NCBI GenBank assembly: GCA_036745275.1
Contig: DAIOGK010000002.1
Location: 124,001 to 188,000, forward strand
Direction: 5' to 3'
Source: JAIUNP01 sp020161975
GTDB taxonomy: Bacteria; Pseudomonadota; Alphaproteobacteria; Rhizobiales; Beijerinckiaceae
Length of the DNA: 64,000 nucleotides
Numbering within the stretch: the stretch's first letter is position 1; the number at the start of each line of letters is the position of its first letter. A program made the translations under genes and the position numbers. The notes beneath the pieces were generated by a model that saw nothing but the letters and a program-made list of their open reading frames with translations, had not been told where the DNA came from and made no database searches. Below, piece by piece: positions 24,827-33,252 of the stretch.

Positions 24827-26014
24827 TTACTGTGTCCGCTTGAGGGCGGCCGCGCCCTCGCCGCGCTTGTGGCCAACCGACGTGACAAGGACCGACTGCG
24901 GGGCGGTGTCGGCTGGCGCCTCGCCTGATCCTGCCGCCGGCGGAAACAGCGCGCCATCCTTCAGGGTCAGCACACCGAGGGCGAGACTGACCGCAAACTG
25001 CGATTCCAGCGCATGACCCAGCCGGTTTCCCGTCGCGCGGATGGGCGCTCCCGGCAGCTTTTCGGCAATCACATCGAATTCTTCGGCCGTAATGTCGGCG
25101 CAGCCCGAAGCCCCGGAAATGACCGCGACGGCGCCAGAAAGCGCTGGCTTCACCGCATCGATCGCCACACCGAGCGAGGCGGCGACCGCGCCGGCATCAC
25201 GGATGCTGCGTGTGGCGGACACATCGGCAAGCTCTGCGAGGATCGTCGCACCGCGCGCCTCGGCCGCTTCGCGCGCCTCCATGACGAAAAAGGCGCCGGC
25301 AGAGCCGAGAATCATGCCCGGCGATGCTTCGCGCTTCTGCACGGGGGCAAAGCCACCCTGCTTCAATACCCCGCCCATCGCAAAGATCAGCAGGGAATCG
25401 GGGCGCTCGGAATTATAGGAGCTGCCGACGAGAAAACGGTCGCCCTGCCCGGCGCGGATCCGCTCGAACGCGATACGCACTGCGTCAACCCCGCATTGCT
25501 CCTCGCCCATGAAGGTGCGCGAAGCGCCGGTGACGCCGTGGACGATGGAAATGTTGCCGGCAAGCAGGTTCGACAATTGCGCGAGAAACAGCGTGGGGCG
25601 CAGCTCGCCCATCAGCTTTTCATTCAACAGCACGCCCGGCGTCGCGGATTTCGGCATTTCGGTCAGGATCTGCCCATCAACCGCGTAATCGCGCTCACCG
25701 CCACCGGCTGCGACGATCAGCTGCGTTTCCGAGAGCTTTTCCTTGTCGCCCTTCAGGCCGGCCATTTCGAGCGCAAGCCCCGCCGCATAAGTACCGAGGC
25801 GCTGCCAGGGTTCCATCTGCTTCTGGTCAAGCTTTTTCGGGATCTGCCGGTCGAGTTCGAGGGCAACGGCGGGGTGAACCGAAAACGGCGCATAGGTTGT
25901 TGCATCGACATTGACGGCCGAAGGGTCCTTCAGCGCGCCGGCATGGGCTTCAAGCCCCTCGCCAAGGCTGGAGACGAGGCCGACGCCGGTAATCACCACA
26001 TCGCGCTGACCCAT
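24827..26014 (-). CDS. fabF2: beta-ketoacyl-ACP synthase-like partner lacking the catalytic cysteine
   Basis: A 395-residue ketosynthase homologue of the AcpXL cluster. Aligning it by eye with its neighbour places Glu172 (in TFMGEEQCG) where the catalytic Cys should be, with a Cys two residues later. The first active-site His motif NAHGTST is replaced by ISGASGC, while the second survives as TGNRLGHALE. So the Cys-His-His triad reads Glu-Gly-His. This recalls the chain-length-factor subunit of type II polyketide synthases. It starts 1 bp after the fabZ stop and precedes fabF1. The role as a non-catalytic length-setting partner is inference. Confidence 0.88.
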   Translation of the reverse strand: MGQRDVVITGVGLVSSLGEGLEAHAGALKDPSAVNVDATTYAPFSVHPAVALELDRQIPKKLDQKQMEPWQRLGTYAAGLALEMAGLKGDKEKLSETQLIVAAGGGERDYAVDGQILTEMPKSATPGVLLNEKLMGELRPTLFLAQLSNLLAGNISIVHGVTGASRTFMGEEQCGVDAVRIAFERIRAGQGDRFLVGSSYNSERPDSLLIFAMGGVLKQGGFAPVQKREASPGMILGSAGAFFVMEAREAAEARGATILAELADVSATRSIRDAGAVAASLGVAIDAVKPALSGAVAVISGASGCADITAEEFDVIAEKLPGAPIRATGNRLGHALESQFAVSLALGVLTLKDGALFPPAAGSGEAPADTAPQSVLVTSVGHKRGEGAAALKRTQ

Positions 26015-26015
26015 G

Positions 26016-26477
26016 TCACGGCTCCTTCACATCCATGCCCAACGACCGGGCATTGGCGCGCATCTGTGCGCCGAGTTCCTCGGGGAAAGGCAGGATCTTG
26101 AACATGATTTCGGCATCGCACACGGCCTTGCCGCCGGTCGAGATCTTCGCCTTGGTCACCGCATAGCCCGAGCCGTCGTGCACAAGGCTAGCCTGCATGT
26201 CGATCGGCGTCTCGGGCGCAATGAACTTCCTGAGGTTCGCACTCGTCACCTTGGTCAGGAACGGCATGGCCGTGAAATTGTTGAGCCCGAGCAGCAGATA
26301 GCCCGAGGTCTGGGCCATGGTCTCGATCAGCAGCACGCCGGGCATCAGCGGATGGCCGGGAAAATGCCCCTCGAAAATCGGACTGACTGCGGGGATCGTC
26401 GAGGTCGCGACAAGATGCGCCGCGTCCCTGTCAAAGGACACGACGCGATCGATCATCTGGAAATATTCGAGCTTCAT
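26016..26477 (-). CDS. fabZ: 3-hydroxyacyl-ACP dehydratase of the acpXL cluster
   Basis: A 153-residue hot-dog-fold dehydratase. The active-site His38 lies in FEGHFPGHPLMPG and the Glu52 in IETMAQ. It would remove water from 3-hydroxyacyl-AcpXL during C28 chain extension. I start at the ATG at 26477; the open frame runs 28 codons further but those codons have no family likeness. It follows acpXL by 52 bp. The usual housekeeping fabZ of the lpx cluster is expected elsewhere, so this is the specialised copy. Confidence 0.92.
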   Translation of the reverse strand: MKLEYFQMIDRVVSFDRDAAHLVATSTIPAVSPIFEGHFPGHPLMPGVLLIETMAQTSGYLLLGLNNFTAMPFLTKVTSANLRKFIAPETPIDMQASLVHDGSGYAVTKAKISTGGKAVCDAEIMFKILPFPEELGAQMRANARSLGMDVKEP

Positions 26478-26529
26478 CCGCTGGCTTCCCGCGCGGCCCC
26501 GCGCCCGCGGGACGCATTCCGGCCCTGAG

Positions 26530-26811
26530 TTACGCCTTCTTGGCGGCGACGAGTTCGTCAATGCGGGCGCAGAGATTCTTCATCACGAAGTAGTTCTCGG
26601 CCGGCGCCTTGCCCTCGTTCACTTCCTGAGTCCACTTTTCCAGCGGCAGCTTGATGCCGAATTCCTTGTCGATCGCAAAGGCGATGTCGAGAAAGGCCAG
26701 CGAATCAATGCCGAGGTCCTCAATGGCGTGGGACTCAGGGGTAATGCTCGCGCGGTCGATATCCGCGGTTTCGGCGATGATATCGGCAACCTTGTCGAAC
26801 GTGGACGACAT
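26530..26811 (-). CDS. acpXL: very-long-chain acyl carrier protein AcpXL
   Basis: A 93-residue acyl carrier protein, longer than the roughly 78 residues of housekeeping AcpP. The phosphopantetheine Ser37 lies in DLGIDSLAFLD. The unusual C-terminal extension (FGIKLPLEKWTQEVNEGK, then AENYFVMKNLCARIDEL) is typical of AcpXL, the carrier for the C28 fatty acid that goes onto lipid A. AAGGAG lies 7 bp before the ATG. First gene of the operon running to lpxXL. Confidence 0.95.
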   Translation of the reverse strand: MSSTFDKVADIIAETADIDRASITPESHAIEDLGIDSLAFLDIAFAIDKEFGIKLPLEKWTQEVNEGKAPAENYFVMKNLCARIDELVAAKKA

Positions 26812-26907
26812 GAAGCCGCTCCTTATGGTCATGAGGTCAAACTTCCGGTCACGGGCACAAGCAGCGCCGCCCCCGTTCCGACCGGATACGGGAATACGAT
26901 GCCAGCC

Positions 26908-26936
26908 CCTATACAGGAGCCGGCGCACTTGTCCAA
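26908..26936 (-). promoter_or_regulatory. candidate promoter of the acpXL operon
   Basis: Reading on the minus strand, TTGGAC (26936-26931) and TATAGG (26913-26908) are separated by exactly 17 bp, a good sigma-70 type pair. The -10 box lies about 97 bp before the acpXL start codon, so a 5' untranslated leader of about 90 bases would result. Seen in sequence; activity not tested. Confidence 0.45.
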
Positions 26937-26976
26937 TCCGTCAAACGGGCGGAAGCTGCATTATCTCGGCAGTGTC

Positions 26977-28011
26977 CTATCCCAGCCACCCCTTGAGCTG
27001 GCGAGCCACCGCACCGGTCGAGATGCCATACCGGTCGTGCAGGGTCGGCAAGGCGCCGGCATCGAGGAATTCGTCGGGCAACGCAATCTGGTGGAAGGCG
27101 GGTGGACGGATGTTTCCGCGCATCAGAACGCCCGCCACCGCCTCGCCAAGCCCGCCGACGATGGTGTGATTTTCGGCCACCACCACCATGCGACCGGTTT
27201 TGGCGGCCTCGCGGCTGATGGTTTCAACATCGAGCGGCTTGATGGTGGGCACATGCAGAACGGCGACGTCGATCTTGTCCTTCTCCAGCGCTTTTGCCGC
27301 CTCCAGCGCGCGCATGGTCATCAGCCCGGTGGACATGATCAGTACGTCATGGCCGCCCCGGATCATCTTGGCTTTGCCGAGTTCGAACTTGTAGCCGTAC
27401 TCATCCAGCACCAGCGGCACCTGCCCGCGCAAAAGGCGCATGTAGACCGGTCCCTTATGCGCAGAAATCACCGGTACAATCTGCGAAATATCCTCTGCGT
27501 CGCAGGGGTCGATGATTGTCATGTTCGGCAGGCCACGGAAGATTGCCAGATCCTCGGTGGCCTGATGGGACGGGCCATATCCGGTGGTCAGCCCCGGCAG
27601 GGCGCAGACGATCTTCACATCGAGGTTTTCCTCGGCAATCGCCATGCAGATGAAGTCATACGCACGGCGCGAGGCGAACACCGCGTAGGTGGTGGCCCAG
27701 GCCTGGAACCCTTCCCGCGCCATGCCGGCGGCGGCGCTCATCAGCACGGCTTCGGCCATGCCCATTTGGTAAAAGCGGTCCGGATAGGCTTTCGCGAAGA
27801 CGTGCAGGTCGGTGTATTTTGAAAGATCGGCGGTGAGACCGACGATCCTGTCATTCTTGGCAGCGAGCTTGACCAGCGCCTCGCCAAAAGGGGCCGGCGC
27901 AGTCTTCTGATCCGCCCCGGCGATGGAGGCAATCATGGCGGATGTTTTCAGGATTTCGCCATCGGGACCGCGCTTGACCGTGCGGGGCGTGTATTTGGAA
28001 AGGCGGCTCAT
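26977..28011 (-). CDS. transketolase, C-terminal subunit (split enzyme)
   Basis: A 344-residue protein covering the pyrimidine-binding and C-terminal domains of transketolase. Landmarks: FGEALVKLAAKNDRIVGLTADL, YQMGMAEAVLMSAAAGMA (with the Glu that activates thiamine diphosphate), GPSHQATEDLAIFRGLPNMT and VVVAENHTIVGGLGEAVA. The first 40 residues are an extra N-terminal stretch. Its gene overlaps that of the N-terminal subunit by ATGA, so the two halves are made in equal amounts. Split transketolases often serve dedicated catabolic routes, not the pentose phosphate pathway; the substrate here is not known. Confidence 0.9.
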   Translation of the reverse strand: MSRLSKYTPRTVKRGPDGEILKTSAMIASIAGADQKTAPAPFGEALVKLAAKNDRIVGLTADLSKYTDLHVFAKAYPDRFYQMGMAEAVLMSAAAGMAREGFQAWATTYAVFASRRAYDFICMAIAEENLDVKIVCALPGLTTGYGPSHQATEDLAIFRGLPNMTIIDPCDAEDISQIVPVISAHKGPVYMRLLRGQVPLVLDEYGYKFELGKAKMIRGGHDVLIMSTGLMTMRALEAAKALEKDKIDVAVLHVPTIKPLDVETISREAAKTGRMVVVAENHTIVGGLGEAVAGVLMRGNIRPPAFHQIALPDEFLDAGALPTLHDRYGISTGAVARQLKGWLG

Positions 28012-28847
28012 TGCGGCTTCTCCGCGTCAAGAATGGCGAGCGCTTTGGACCATTCATCGGCTTCCACGCGCAGAAAGTGATTCCGTTCGCGCGCTTCGAG
28101 AAAGGGAATGCCCTTGGCCATTTTCGTATCGCAGATGATCGCGCGCGGCTGCGGTCCCTGATGCGCTTTTGCCGCATCGAAGGCTTTCACCAGTCCCGGA
28201 ATGTCATTGCCGTTGACGCGCTGGGTGAAGAAACCGAACGCCTCCCATTTCGGCTGAAGCGGCTCGAAATTCGACACAAGCGTCGAAGGCCCGTCCGCCT
28301 GCATATTGTTGACGTCGATCACGCAGATGAGATTGTCGAGTTTGTGCGAAGACGCGGCCATCGCCGCTTCCCAGGTCGAACCTTCGTCAAGCTCACCATC
28401 CGACATCAGATTGAAGACGAAGCTCCCCGATGTCTTGCGCTTGAGGCCGAGCGCCATGCCCACCGCGATGCCGAGGCCATGACCGAGCGAGCCGCCCGTG
28501 ATTTCCATGCCCGGCGTATAGGCCGCCATGCCGGACATCGGCATCCGCGAATCATCGCCGCCATAGGTCTCGATCTCATCTTCGGGCAGAATGCCGGCCT
28601 CGATCAGTGCGGCATAAAGCGCAATCGCATAATGGCCGATGGAGAGAAGATAGCGGTCGCGCCCCTCCCACTCCGGCTCCTTGGGCCGGAACCTTAGTGC
28701 GTGGAAATAGGACACCGCCAGCACATCGGCGACACCGAGCGCCTGGGCGATGTAGCCCTGGCCCTGCACCTCGCCCATGCGGAGCGCGTTTCGGCGAATG
28801 CGCCAGGCCCGTTGTTCCAGGCTGACATTTGAAGGATGAGACGTCAT
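28008..28847 (-). CDS. transketolase, N-terminal subunit (split enzyme)
   Basis: A 279-residue protein with the thiamine-diphosphate-binding domain. The SDGELDEGSTWEAAM to DVNN stretch is the GDG-type thiamine-diphosphate motif, and LLSIGHYAIALYAAL and SLGHGLGIAVGMALGLK are family-typical, with His residues lining the active site. Start ATG at 28847 follows the dehydrogenase stop by 13 bp. Together with the C-terminal half it transfers a two-carbon ketol unit between sugars. The operon context (dehydrogenase, GntR regulator, divergent sugar importer) indicates catabolism of an imported carbohydrate. Confidence 0.9.
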   Translation of the reverse strand: MTSHPSNVSLEQRAWRIRRNALRMGEVQGQGYIAQALGVADVLAVSYFHALRFRPKEPEWEGRDRYLLSIGHYAIALYAALIEAGILPEDEIETYGGDDSRMPMSGMAAYTPGMEITGGSLGHGLGIAVGMALGLKRKTSGSFVFNLMSDGELDEGSTWEAAMAASSHKLDNLICVIDVNNMQADGPSTLVSNFEPLQPKWEAFGFFTQRVNGNDIPGLVKAFDAAKAHQGPQPRAIICDTKMAKGIPFLEARERNHFLRVEADEWSKALAILDAEKPQ

Positions 28848-28860
28848 GGGAATTGCCCGA

Positions 28861-29613
28861 TCAATGAATGTGGCTACCGCCATTGATATCGACCTCAGAA
28901 CCGGTGACGTAACTCGAAAGGTCCGAGGCGAGAAACAGGCAGCACCCCGCGACCTCACGCGCTTCTCCGGCCCGGCCCAGCGGGATGGTCGCCAGAATGC
29001 CGGCGCGCTGCTCGTCGGTCAGCTTGCCCGCCGTAATGTCCGTGTTGATGAGCGAGGGGCAGATGGCATTGACGCGGATGTTGTCGGGTCCAAGCTCGCG
29101 TGCGCAGGCCTTCGTGTAGCCGAGGATCGCACCCTTGGCGGCAGAATACACCGTGCCGCCGAACACACCGCCACCGCGCTGGGCCGAGACGGATGCGAGG
29201 TTGACGATCGAACCTGACTTCTGCGCCCGCATCACCGGCACAACCGCTTGCGTCATGTGAAAGGTGCCGCGCATGTTCACATCCATCAGCCGGTCATAGG
29301 TTTCGTCATCGACATTCATCAGCCTGAGCGGCGAGGTGATGCCGGCGTTGTTGACCAGCACGTCGATACGGCCATGTTTGGCCAGCACCCGCGCCACCGC
29401 CTTGTCGCAATCCTTGCGCGCGGTGACATCGCATTTGATGCCGAGGTGCCCACGACCGGGCAAGCCCGCTGCGGCTTCTTTCGCAGATGCGAGATCAAGG
29501 TCGAGGATTGCAATGCGCGCGCCGTGCTCGGCAAACAGCGTCGCCGTGGCCCGTCCGAGGCCGCGCAGCGAGGCCGCACCCGTCACAATGGCCGTCTTCC
29601 CCTTGAGAAGCAT
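28861..29613 (-). CDS. short-chain dehydrogenase/reductase of the transketolase operon
   Basis: A 250-residue classical short-chain dehydrogenase. The cofactor loop reads TGAASLRGLGRATA, two residues longer than the common TGxxxGxG form. It has NNAG, the catalytic Ser in NLASVSAQ, and Tyr/Lys in YSAAKG. LDLDLASA after strand 2 (acidic residue) suggests NAD rather than NADP. It is first in an operon with the split transketolase, so a fitting role is oxidation of a polyol or sugar to the ketose that transketolase then cleaves. The start ATG at 29613 has GGGAGA 8 bp before it. Substrate unknown. Confidence 0.85.
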   Translation of the reverse strand: MLLKGKTAIVTGAASLRGLGRATATLFAEHGARIAILDLDLASAKEAAAGLPGRGHLGIKCDVTARKDCDKAVARVLAKHGRIDVLVNNAGITSPLRLMNVDDETYDRLMDVNMRGTFHMTQAVVPVMRAQKSGSIVNLASVSAQRGGGVFGGTVYSAAKGAILGYTKACARELGPDNIRVNAICPSLINTDITAGKLTDEQRAGILATIPLGRAGEAREVAGCCLFLASDLSSYVTGSEVDINGGSHIH

Positions 29614-29694
29614 ATGATAATTCTCCCGTCTTCGCTTTGTCCCGCCCGTGGATGTCATCCCGTGCGCTTGCCAACACCCAAAAACTGGTATGAT

Positions 29695-30480
29695 TTATTC
29701 TGCTGCAGTTGCGAGCTTATGTCGCTCCCGAGCGCGCCGAAACATCTCCAGCGTTTCATGCAGGGCATCGTTGACCAGCACAATCATGATGGCAGAAGCC
29801 GTTGCGCCATCCTTGCGGGCAACCGCTTCGGCTACCCGCTTGTGGTCGGCCAGCGCTGCGGCATAATCCTGCGCCGTCTTGCCGTGCTGCAACCCCAGCG
29901 CCCACATCAGCGTGGTCATCACCATACTCCTGAGACACATCAGCGCCTGATTGCCACAGGAGTCGATCAGGGTCTCGTGAAACGCAAGATCGAACCGGGT
30001 ATTTTCAGGCGTCATGGGCGGGGTTGAAGCCATGCCCTCGTAGGCGCGCATCAACGCCTCGGCCTGTTGCGGCGTCCGCCGTTCTGCCGCCAGACGCGCC
30101 ACATTTGGCTCGATAAAGGCCCTCAACTCATATAGATCATTGATGAACTTCTCATTGCCACCGGCACGCAACTGCCAGCGCAACACATCCGGATCCAGCA
30201 GATTCCAGCTTGAAACGGGTGACGCCCGCGTTCCGCTGCGCGGCCGCGATTCAATCAAGCCCTTGCCGGCCAGGAACTTCACAGCCTCGCGATAGACCGA
30301 ACGGGATACCGGCACATGCGTACCCAGCACCGACTCATCCGGAATCAACGCGCCGGGCGGCACGGCACCTGAAACGATTGCCGAAGCAATCCGTTCCGCC
30401 ACCTGCGAAAACAGCGTTTCAGGGTTGCCGCCAAGATGCGGCAATATCCCATCTGGCAAATCCACCAGACCAACTCCCAA
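29695..30480 (-). CDS. GntR family (FCD domain) transcriptional regulator
   Basis: A 261-residue FadR-subfamily GntR regulator. The N-terminal winged helix contains LFSQVAERIASAIVSGAVPPG and VSRSVYREAVKFLAGKGLIESRPRSG; the C-terminal FCD domain has ELRAFIEPNVARLAAERR, FDLAFHETLIDSCGN and DHKRVAEAVARKDG with the His residues that bind a metal or a carboxylate-type ligand. It lies between the dehydrogenase-transketolase genes and the divergent ABC importer, so it most likely controls both. Many regulators of this subfamily respond to sugar acids. The start codon is uncertain: TTG at 30480 or GTG at 30465, the latter with GGGAG 8 bp upstream. Confidence 0.85.
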   Translation of the reverse strand: MGVGLVDLPDGILPHLGGNPETLFSQVAERIASAIVSGAVPPGALIPDESVLGTHVPVSRSVYREAVKFLAGKGLIESRPRSGTRASPVSSWNLLDPDVLRWQLRAGGNEKFINDLYELRAFIEPNVARLAAERRTPQQAEALMRAYEGMASTPPMTPENTRFDLAFHETLIDSCGNQALMCLRSMVMTTLMWALGLQHGKTAQDYAAALADHKRVAEAVARKDGATASAIMIVLVNDALHETLEMFRRARERHKLATAAE

Positions 30481-30504
30481 TCCTGCCCGTCTTCATGGCG
30501 GGGC

Positions 30505-30534
30505 TTGACAACCGACATCATATAATATGACTAT
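30505..30534 (+). promoter_or_regulatory. ABC importer promoter with palindromic operator
   Basis: TTGACA at 30505-30510 is a consensus -35 box; 18 bp later comes GACTAT at 30529-30534, a possible -10. Between and overlapping them is the perfect palindrome TCATAT-a-ATATGA (30518-30530). A palindrome inside a promoter beside a gntR gene is a good candidate for its operator. A related half-site, ACTGGTATGATTT, occurs at about 29675-29687 ahead of the dehydrogenase gene. Confidence 0.45.
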
Positions 30535-30659
30535 TTTTTAGCAATGGGGATCAAACACAGGTTGCCCTGTCGCACAATGGGCGAAAAGCCCGTCACAAGT
30601 TGACAGCAATGCCGTGTGCGGAAAGCCGCAGGAGACGTGTACGCTGTCGAGGAGGAAAT

Positions 30660-31739
30660 ATGGCTTCTGTCGATATCCGCGACGTGCGGAAGGCGTTCGG
30701 CGCCGTGCAGATCATCAAGGGTGTGAATGTCGAGATCGCGGATGGCGAATTCGTGATTCTGGTCGGCCCCTCAGGCTGCGGGAAATCCACACTGTTGCGC
30801 ATGATTGCCGGCCTTGAGAACATCACAGCCGGCGAAATCGCGATCAACGGGCGGGTCGTGAACAACGTGCCCCCGAAAGAGCGTGACATCGCGATGGTGT
30901 TCCAGAACTACGCGCTCTATCCGCACATGAGCGTGAAGGACAACATGGCCTTCTCGATGAAGCTGAGGAAGGCCGAGCAGAGTGAAATCGACGAGCGCGT
31001 GAGCAAGGCGGCCAAAATCCTTGGCCTGACACCACTGCTGGATCGGTTTCCGCGCCAGCTTTCGGGTGGTCAGCGCCAGCGCGTTGCCATGGGCCGGGCC
31101 ATCGTGCGCGACCCGCAGGTGTTCCTCTTCGATGAACCGCTCTCCAACCTTGATGCGAAGCTGCGCGTGCAGATGCGCTCGGAGATCAAGGAACTGCACC
31201 AGCGGCTGAAGACCACGACCGTTTACGTCACCCACGACCAGATCGAAGCCATGACCATGGCGGACAAGATCGTGGTGATGCATGACGGGATCGTCGAACA
31301 GATCGGCGCGCCGCTCGACCTTTACGACAATCCGGCCAATCTGTTTGTCGCCGGATTTATCGGTTCGCCCGCGATGAACTTCATCAAGGGGACAGCCAAG
31401 GGCGGACAGTTCGTCGCCGAGGCTGGCTTCAGCCTGCCCCTGCCGAAGACCGGGGAGAGTGTCGAGGGCGAGGCGGTGACGCTCGGCCTGCGACCGGAGT
31501 ACATCCGCATGGATCCGAAGGGCTTTGCTGCCGAGGTCGTGGTGGTGGAACCGACCGGCTCAGAAACGCAGGTTGCCCTGCATATCGGCAAGGATGGCCA
31601 GCAGCAGGAGATTATCGCCCTGTTCCGCGAGCGGATCTCTGCCAAGCCCGGGGACATCATCCACATCGCGCCGATGGAAGGCCGCGCGCATCTGTTCTCA
31701 ACGAAATCCGAACGCCGGGTGTCCATCACCACGGTCTAG
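30660..31739 (+). CDS. sugar ABC transporter ATP-binding protein (MalK/UgpC type)
   Basis: A 359-residue ATPase for an importer. Walker A is GPSGCGKS, the Q-loop lies in VFQNYALYPHMSV, the signature is LSGGQRQRVAMGRA, Walker B is VFLFDEPLSNLDAKLR and the switch His is in VTHDQ. The C-terminal regulatory OB-fold (from about residue 240, with TLGLRPEYIRMD) is typical of CUT1 importers for di- and oligosaccharides, glycerol-phosphate and polyols. GAGGAGG lies 4 bp before the ATG at 30660. It heads a transporter operon whose ATPase gene, unusually for some families, comes first. Confidence 0.93.
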   Translation: MASVDIRDVRKAFGAVQIIKGVNVEIADGEFVILVGPSGCGKSTLLRMIAGLENITAGEIAINGRVVNNVPPKERDIAMVFQNYALYPHMSVKDNMAFSMKLRKAEQSEIDERVSKAAKILGLTPLLDRFPRQLSGGQRQRVAMGRAIVRDPQVFLFDEPLSNLDAKLRVQMRSEIKELHQRLKTTTVYVTHDQIEAMTMADKIVVMHDGIVEQIGAPLDLYDNPANLFVAGFIGSPAMNFIKGTAKGGQFVAEAGFSLPLPKTGESVEGEAVTLGLRPEYIRMDPKGFAAEVVVVEPTGSETQVALHIGKDGQQQEIIALFRERISAKPGDIIHIAPMEGRAHLFSTKSERRVSITTV

Positions 31740-31802
31740 GCCGCTCAGAAGGGCCCGCAACGCAACGGGCTCAATATTCACTACGTCATAAGGGAGGAAA
31801 CC

Positions 31803-33140
31803 ATGACGTTCAGCCGCCGCAGTCTTCTCAAGGGAGGCGCCGGGCTTGCCGCCCTCGCCGGCCTCAGCTCCGAAGCTCTGCTCGACTATGCCAAGGCCTG
31901 GGCACAGACCGCCCAGTGGAAGCCCGAGGCAGGCGCCACCATCAACCTGCTGCGCTGGAAGCGCTTTGTGCAGGGCGAGGAAGACGCCTTCGTCAAGATC
32001 GTTGCGGCCTTTGAGAAGGCCAACAACGTCAAGATCAACGTCACCAACGAATCCTTCGACGACATTCAGCCGAAAGCGTCGGTTGCCGCCAACACCGGTG
32101 TCGGTCCCGACATCGTTTGGCCGCTGCATGTGACGCCGCATCTCTTCCCGGACAAGCTGGTCGACATGACCGATGTGGCCGAATACCTCGGCAAGAAGTA
32201 CGGCGGCTGGGTGCCGGTGGCAGAACTGTATGGCAAGGCCAAGGGCGGCGCCATGAACGGCAAGTGGATCTGCGTGCCGGTCGCCATCAACGGCGGTTAC
32301 ATGAACTACCGCATCAAGGCGATGAACGATGCCGGCTTCTCCAAGTTCCCGGACAAGACCGACGGACTTCTCGAACTCTGCAAGGCACTGAAGGCCAAGG
32401 GCACGCCCGCGGGCTTTGCGCTCGGCCATGCCTCGGGCGACGCCAACGCCTGGCTGCACTGGCTGCTCTGGAGCCATGGCGCCTTCCTCGTCGACAAGGA
32501 CGACAAGGTGATCATCAACTCGCCTGAGACCGCCAAGGCGCTGGAATATTGCAAGGCGCTTTACGAAACCTTCATCCCCGGCACGCCCTCCTGGAACGAT
32601 TCCAACAACAACAAGGCGTTCCTCTCGGGCGAATTGTACCTCACCGCCAACGGCATCTCGATCTACGCGGCGGCGAAGGCCTCGGGCGATGCCAAGCAAC
32701 TCGCCATCGCAGAGGACATGGACCACGCGTTCTTCCCGCTCGGCCCATCCGGCAAGCCGGCGGAACTCCAGCTCGCCTTCCCGCTGATGGTGTTCAAATA
32801 CTCCAAGGCGCCGCAGGCCTGTAAGGCTTTCACGGCCTTCATGCTGGAAGCCAACCAGTTCAACCCCTGGCTTGAAGGCGCGGCCGGATATCTCACCCAC
32901 TGCCTCAACGCTTACGACGCCAATCCGGTGTGGACGGCCGATCCCAAGCGCGCCCCGTTCCGCGAGGCGGCCAAGCGGACCCTGCCGATTTCCGGCCTCG
33001 GTTCGGTGGGCGAAAAGGCGGCGACCGCTGTCGCAGACTTCGTGGTTGTCGACATGTTCGCCAACTACTGCACCGGTCGTGAGGACCTGAAGGGCGCCAT
33101 CGCCCAGGCCGAGCGTCAGGCCAAGCGCATCTATCGCTGA
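31803..33140 (+). CDS. extracellular solute-binding protein of the ABC importer
   Basis: A 445-residue periplasmic binding protein of family 1 (UgpB/MalE-like). It has a twin-arginine signal, SRRSLLKGGAGLAALAG, so export of the folded protein by Tat is likely. Family features: INLLRWKRFVQGEEDAF, NTGVGPDIVWPLH, PVAINGGYMNYRIKAMNDAGF, then GNDSNNN-like SWNDSNNNKAFLSGE. No ligand can be read from sequence; the CUT1 class and the neighbouring transketolase make a polyol, sugar or sugar derivative likely. GGGAGG precedes the ATG. Confidence 0.9.
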   Translation: MTFSRRSLLKGGAGLAALAGLSSEALLDYAKAWAQTAQWKPEAGATINLLRWKRFVQGEEDAFVKIVAAFEKANNVKINVTNESFDDIQPKASVAANTGVGPDIVWPLHVTPHLFPDKLVDMTDVAEYLGKKYGGWVPVAELYGKAKGGAMNGKWICVPVAINGGYMNYRIKAMNDAGFSKFPDKTDGLLELCKALKAKGTPAGFALGHASGDANAWLHWLLWSHGAFLVDKDDKVIINSPETAKALEYCKALYETFIPGTPSWNDSNNNKAFLSGELYLTANGISIYAAAKASGDAKQLAIAEDMDHAFFPLGPSGKPAELQLAFPLMVFKYSKAPQACKAFTAFMLEANQFNPWLEGAAGYLTHCLNAYDANPVWTADPKRAPFREAAKRTLPISGLGSVGEKAATAVADFVVVDMFANYCTGREDLKGAIAQAERQAKRIYR

Positions 33141-33146
33141 ATGGAC

Positions 33147-33168
33147 GGCGCAGGCTTCGGCCTGCGCC
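33147..33168 (+). terminator. UUCG-capped stem-loop after the binding-protein gene
   Basis: A perfect 9-bp stem, GGCGCAGGC with loop TTCG and GCCTGCGCC, starts 6 bp after the binding-protein stop codon. There is no T run, so it probably acts as a 3' mRNA stabiliser and partial stop, giving more binding protein than permease, a common layout in importer operons. Confidence 0.6.
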
Positions 33169-33252
33169 ATTCCCCGCCATCATTGTCCACCGGGCGCTTC
33201 ACGCAGGCGCGATGGTGGTGTTTGACTTACACACCCCTACAGCGAGGACGCC

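Noticed and set aside
31698..33170. 490-codon open frame antisense to the binding protein
   Set aside because: The plus-strand binding protein has a Tat signal and family motifs; the antisense frame has none.
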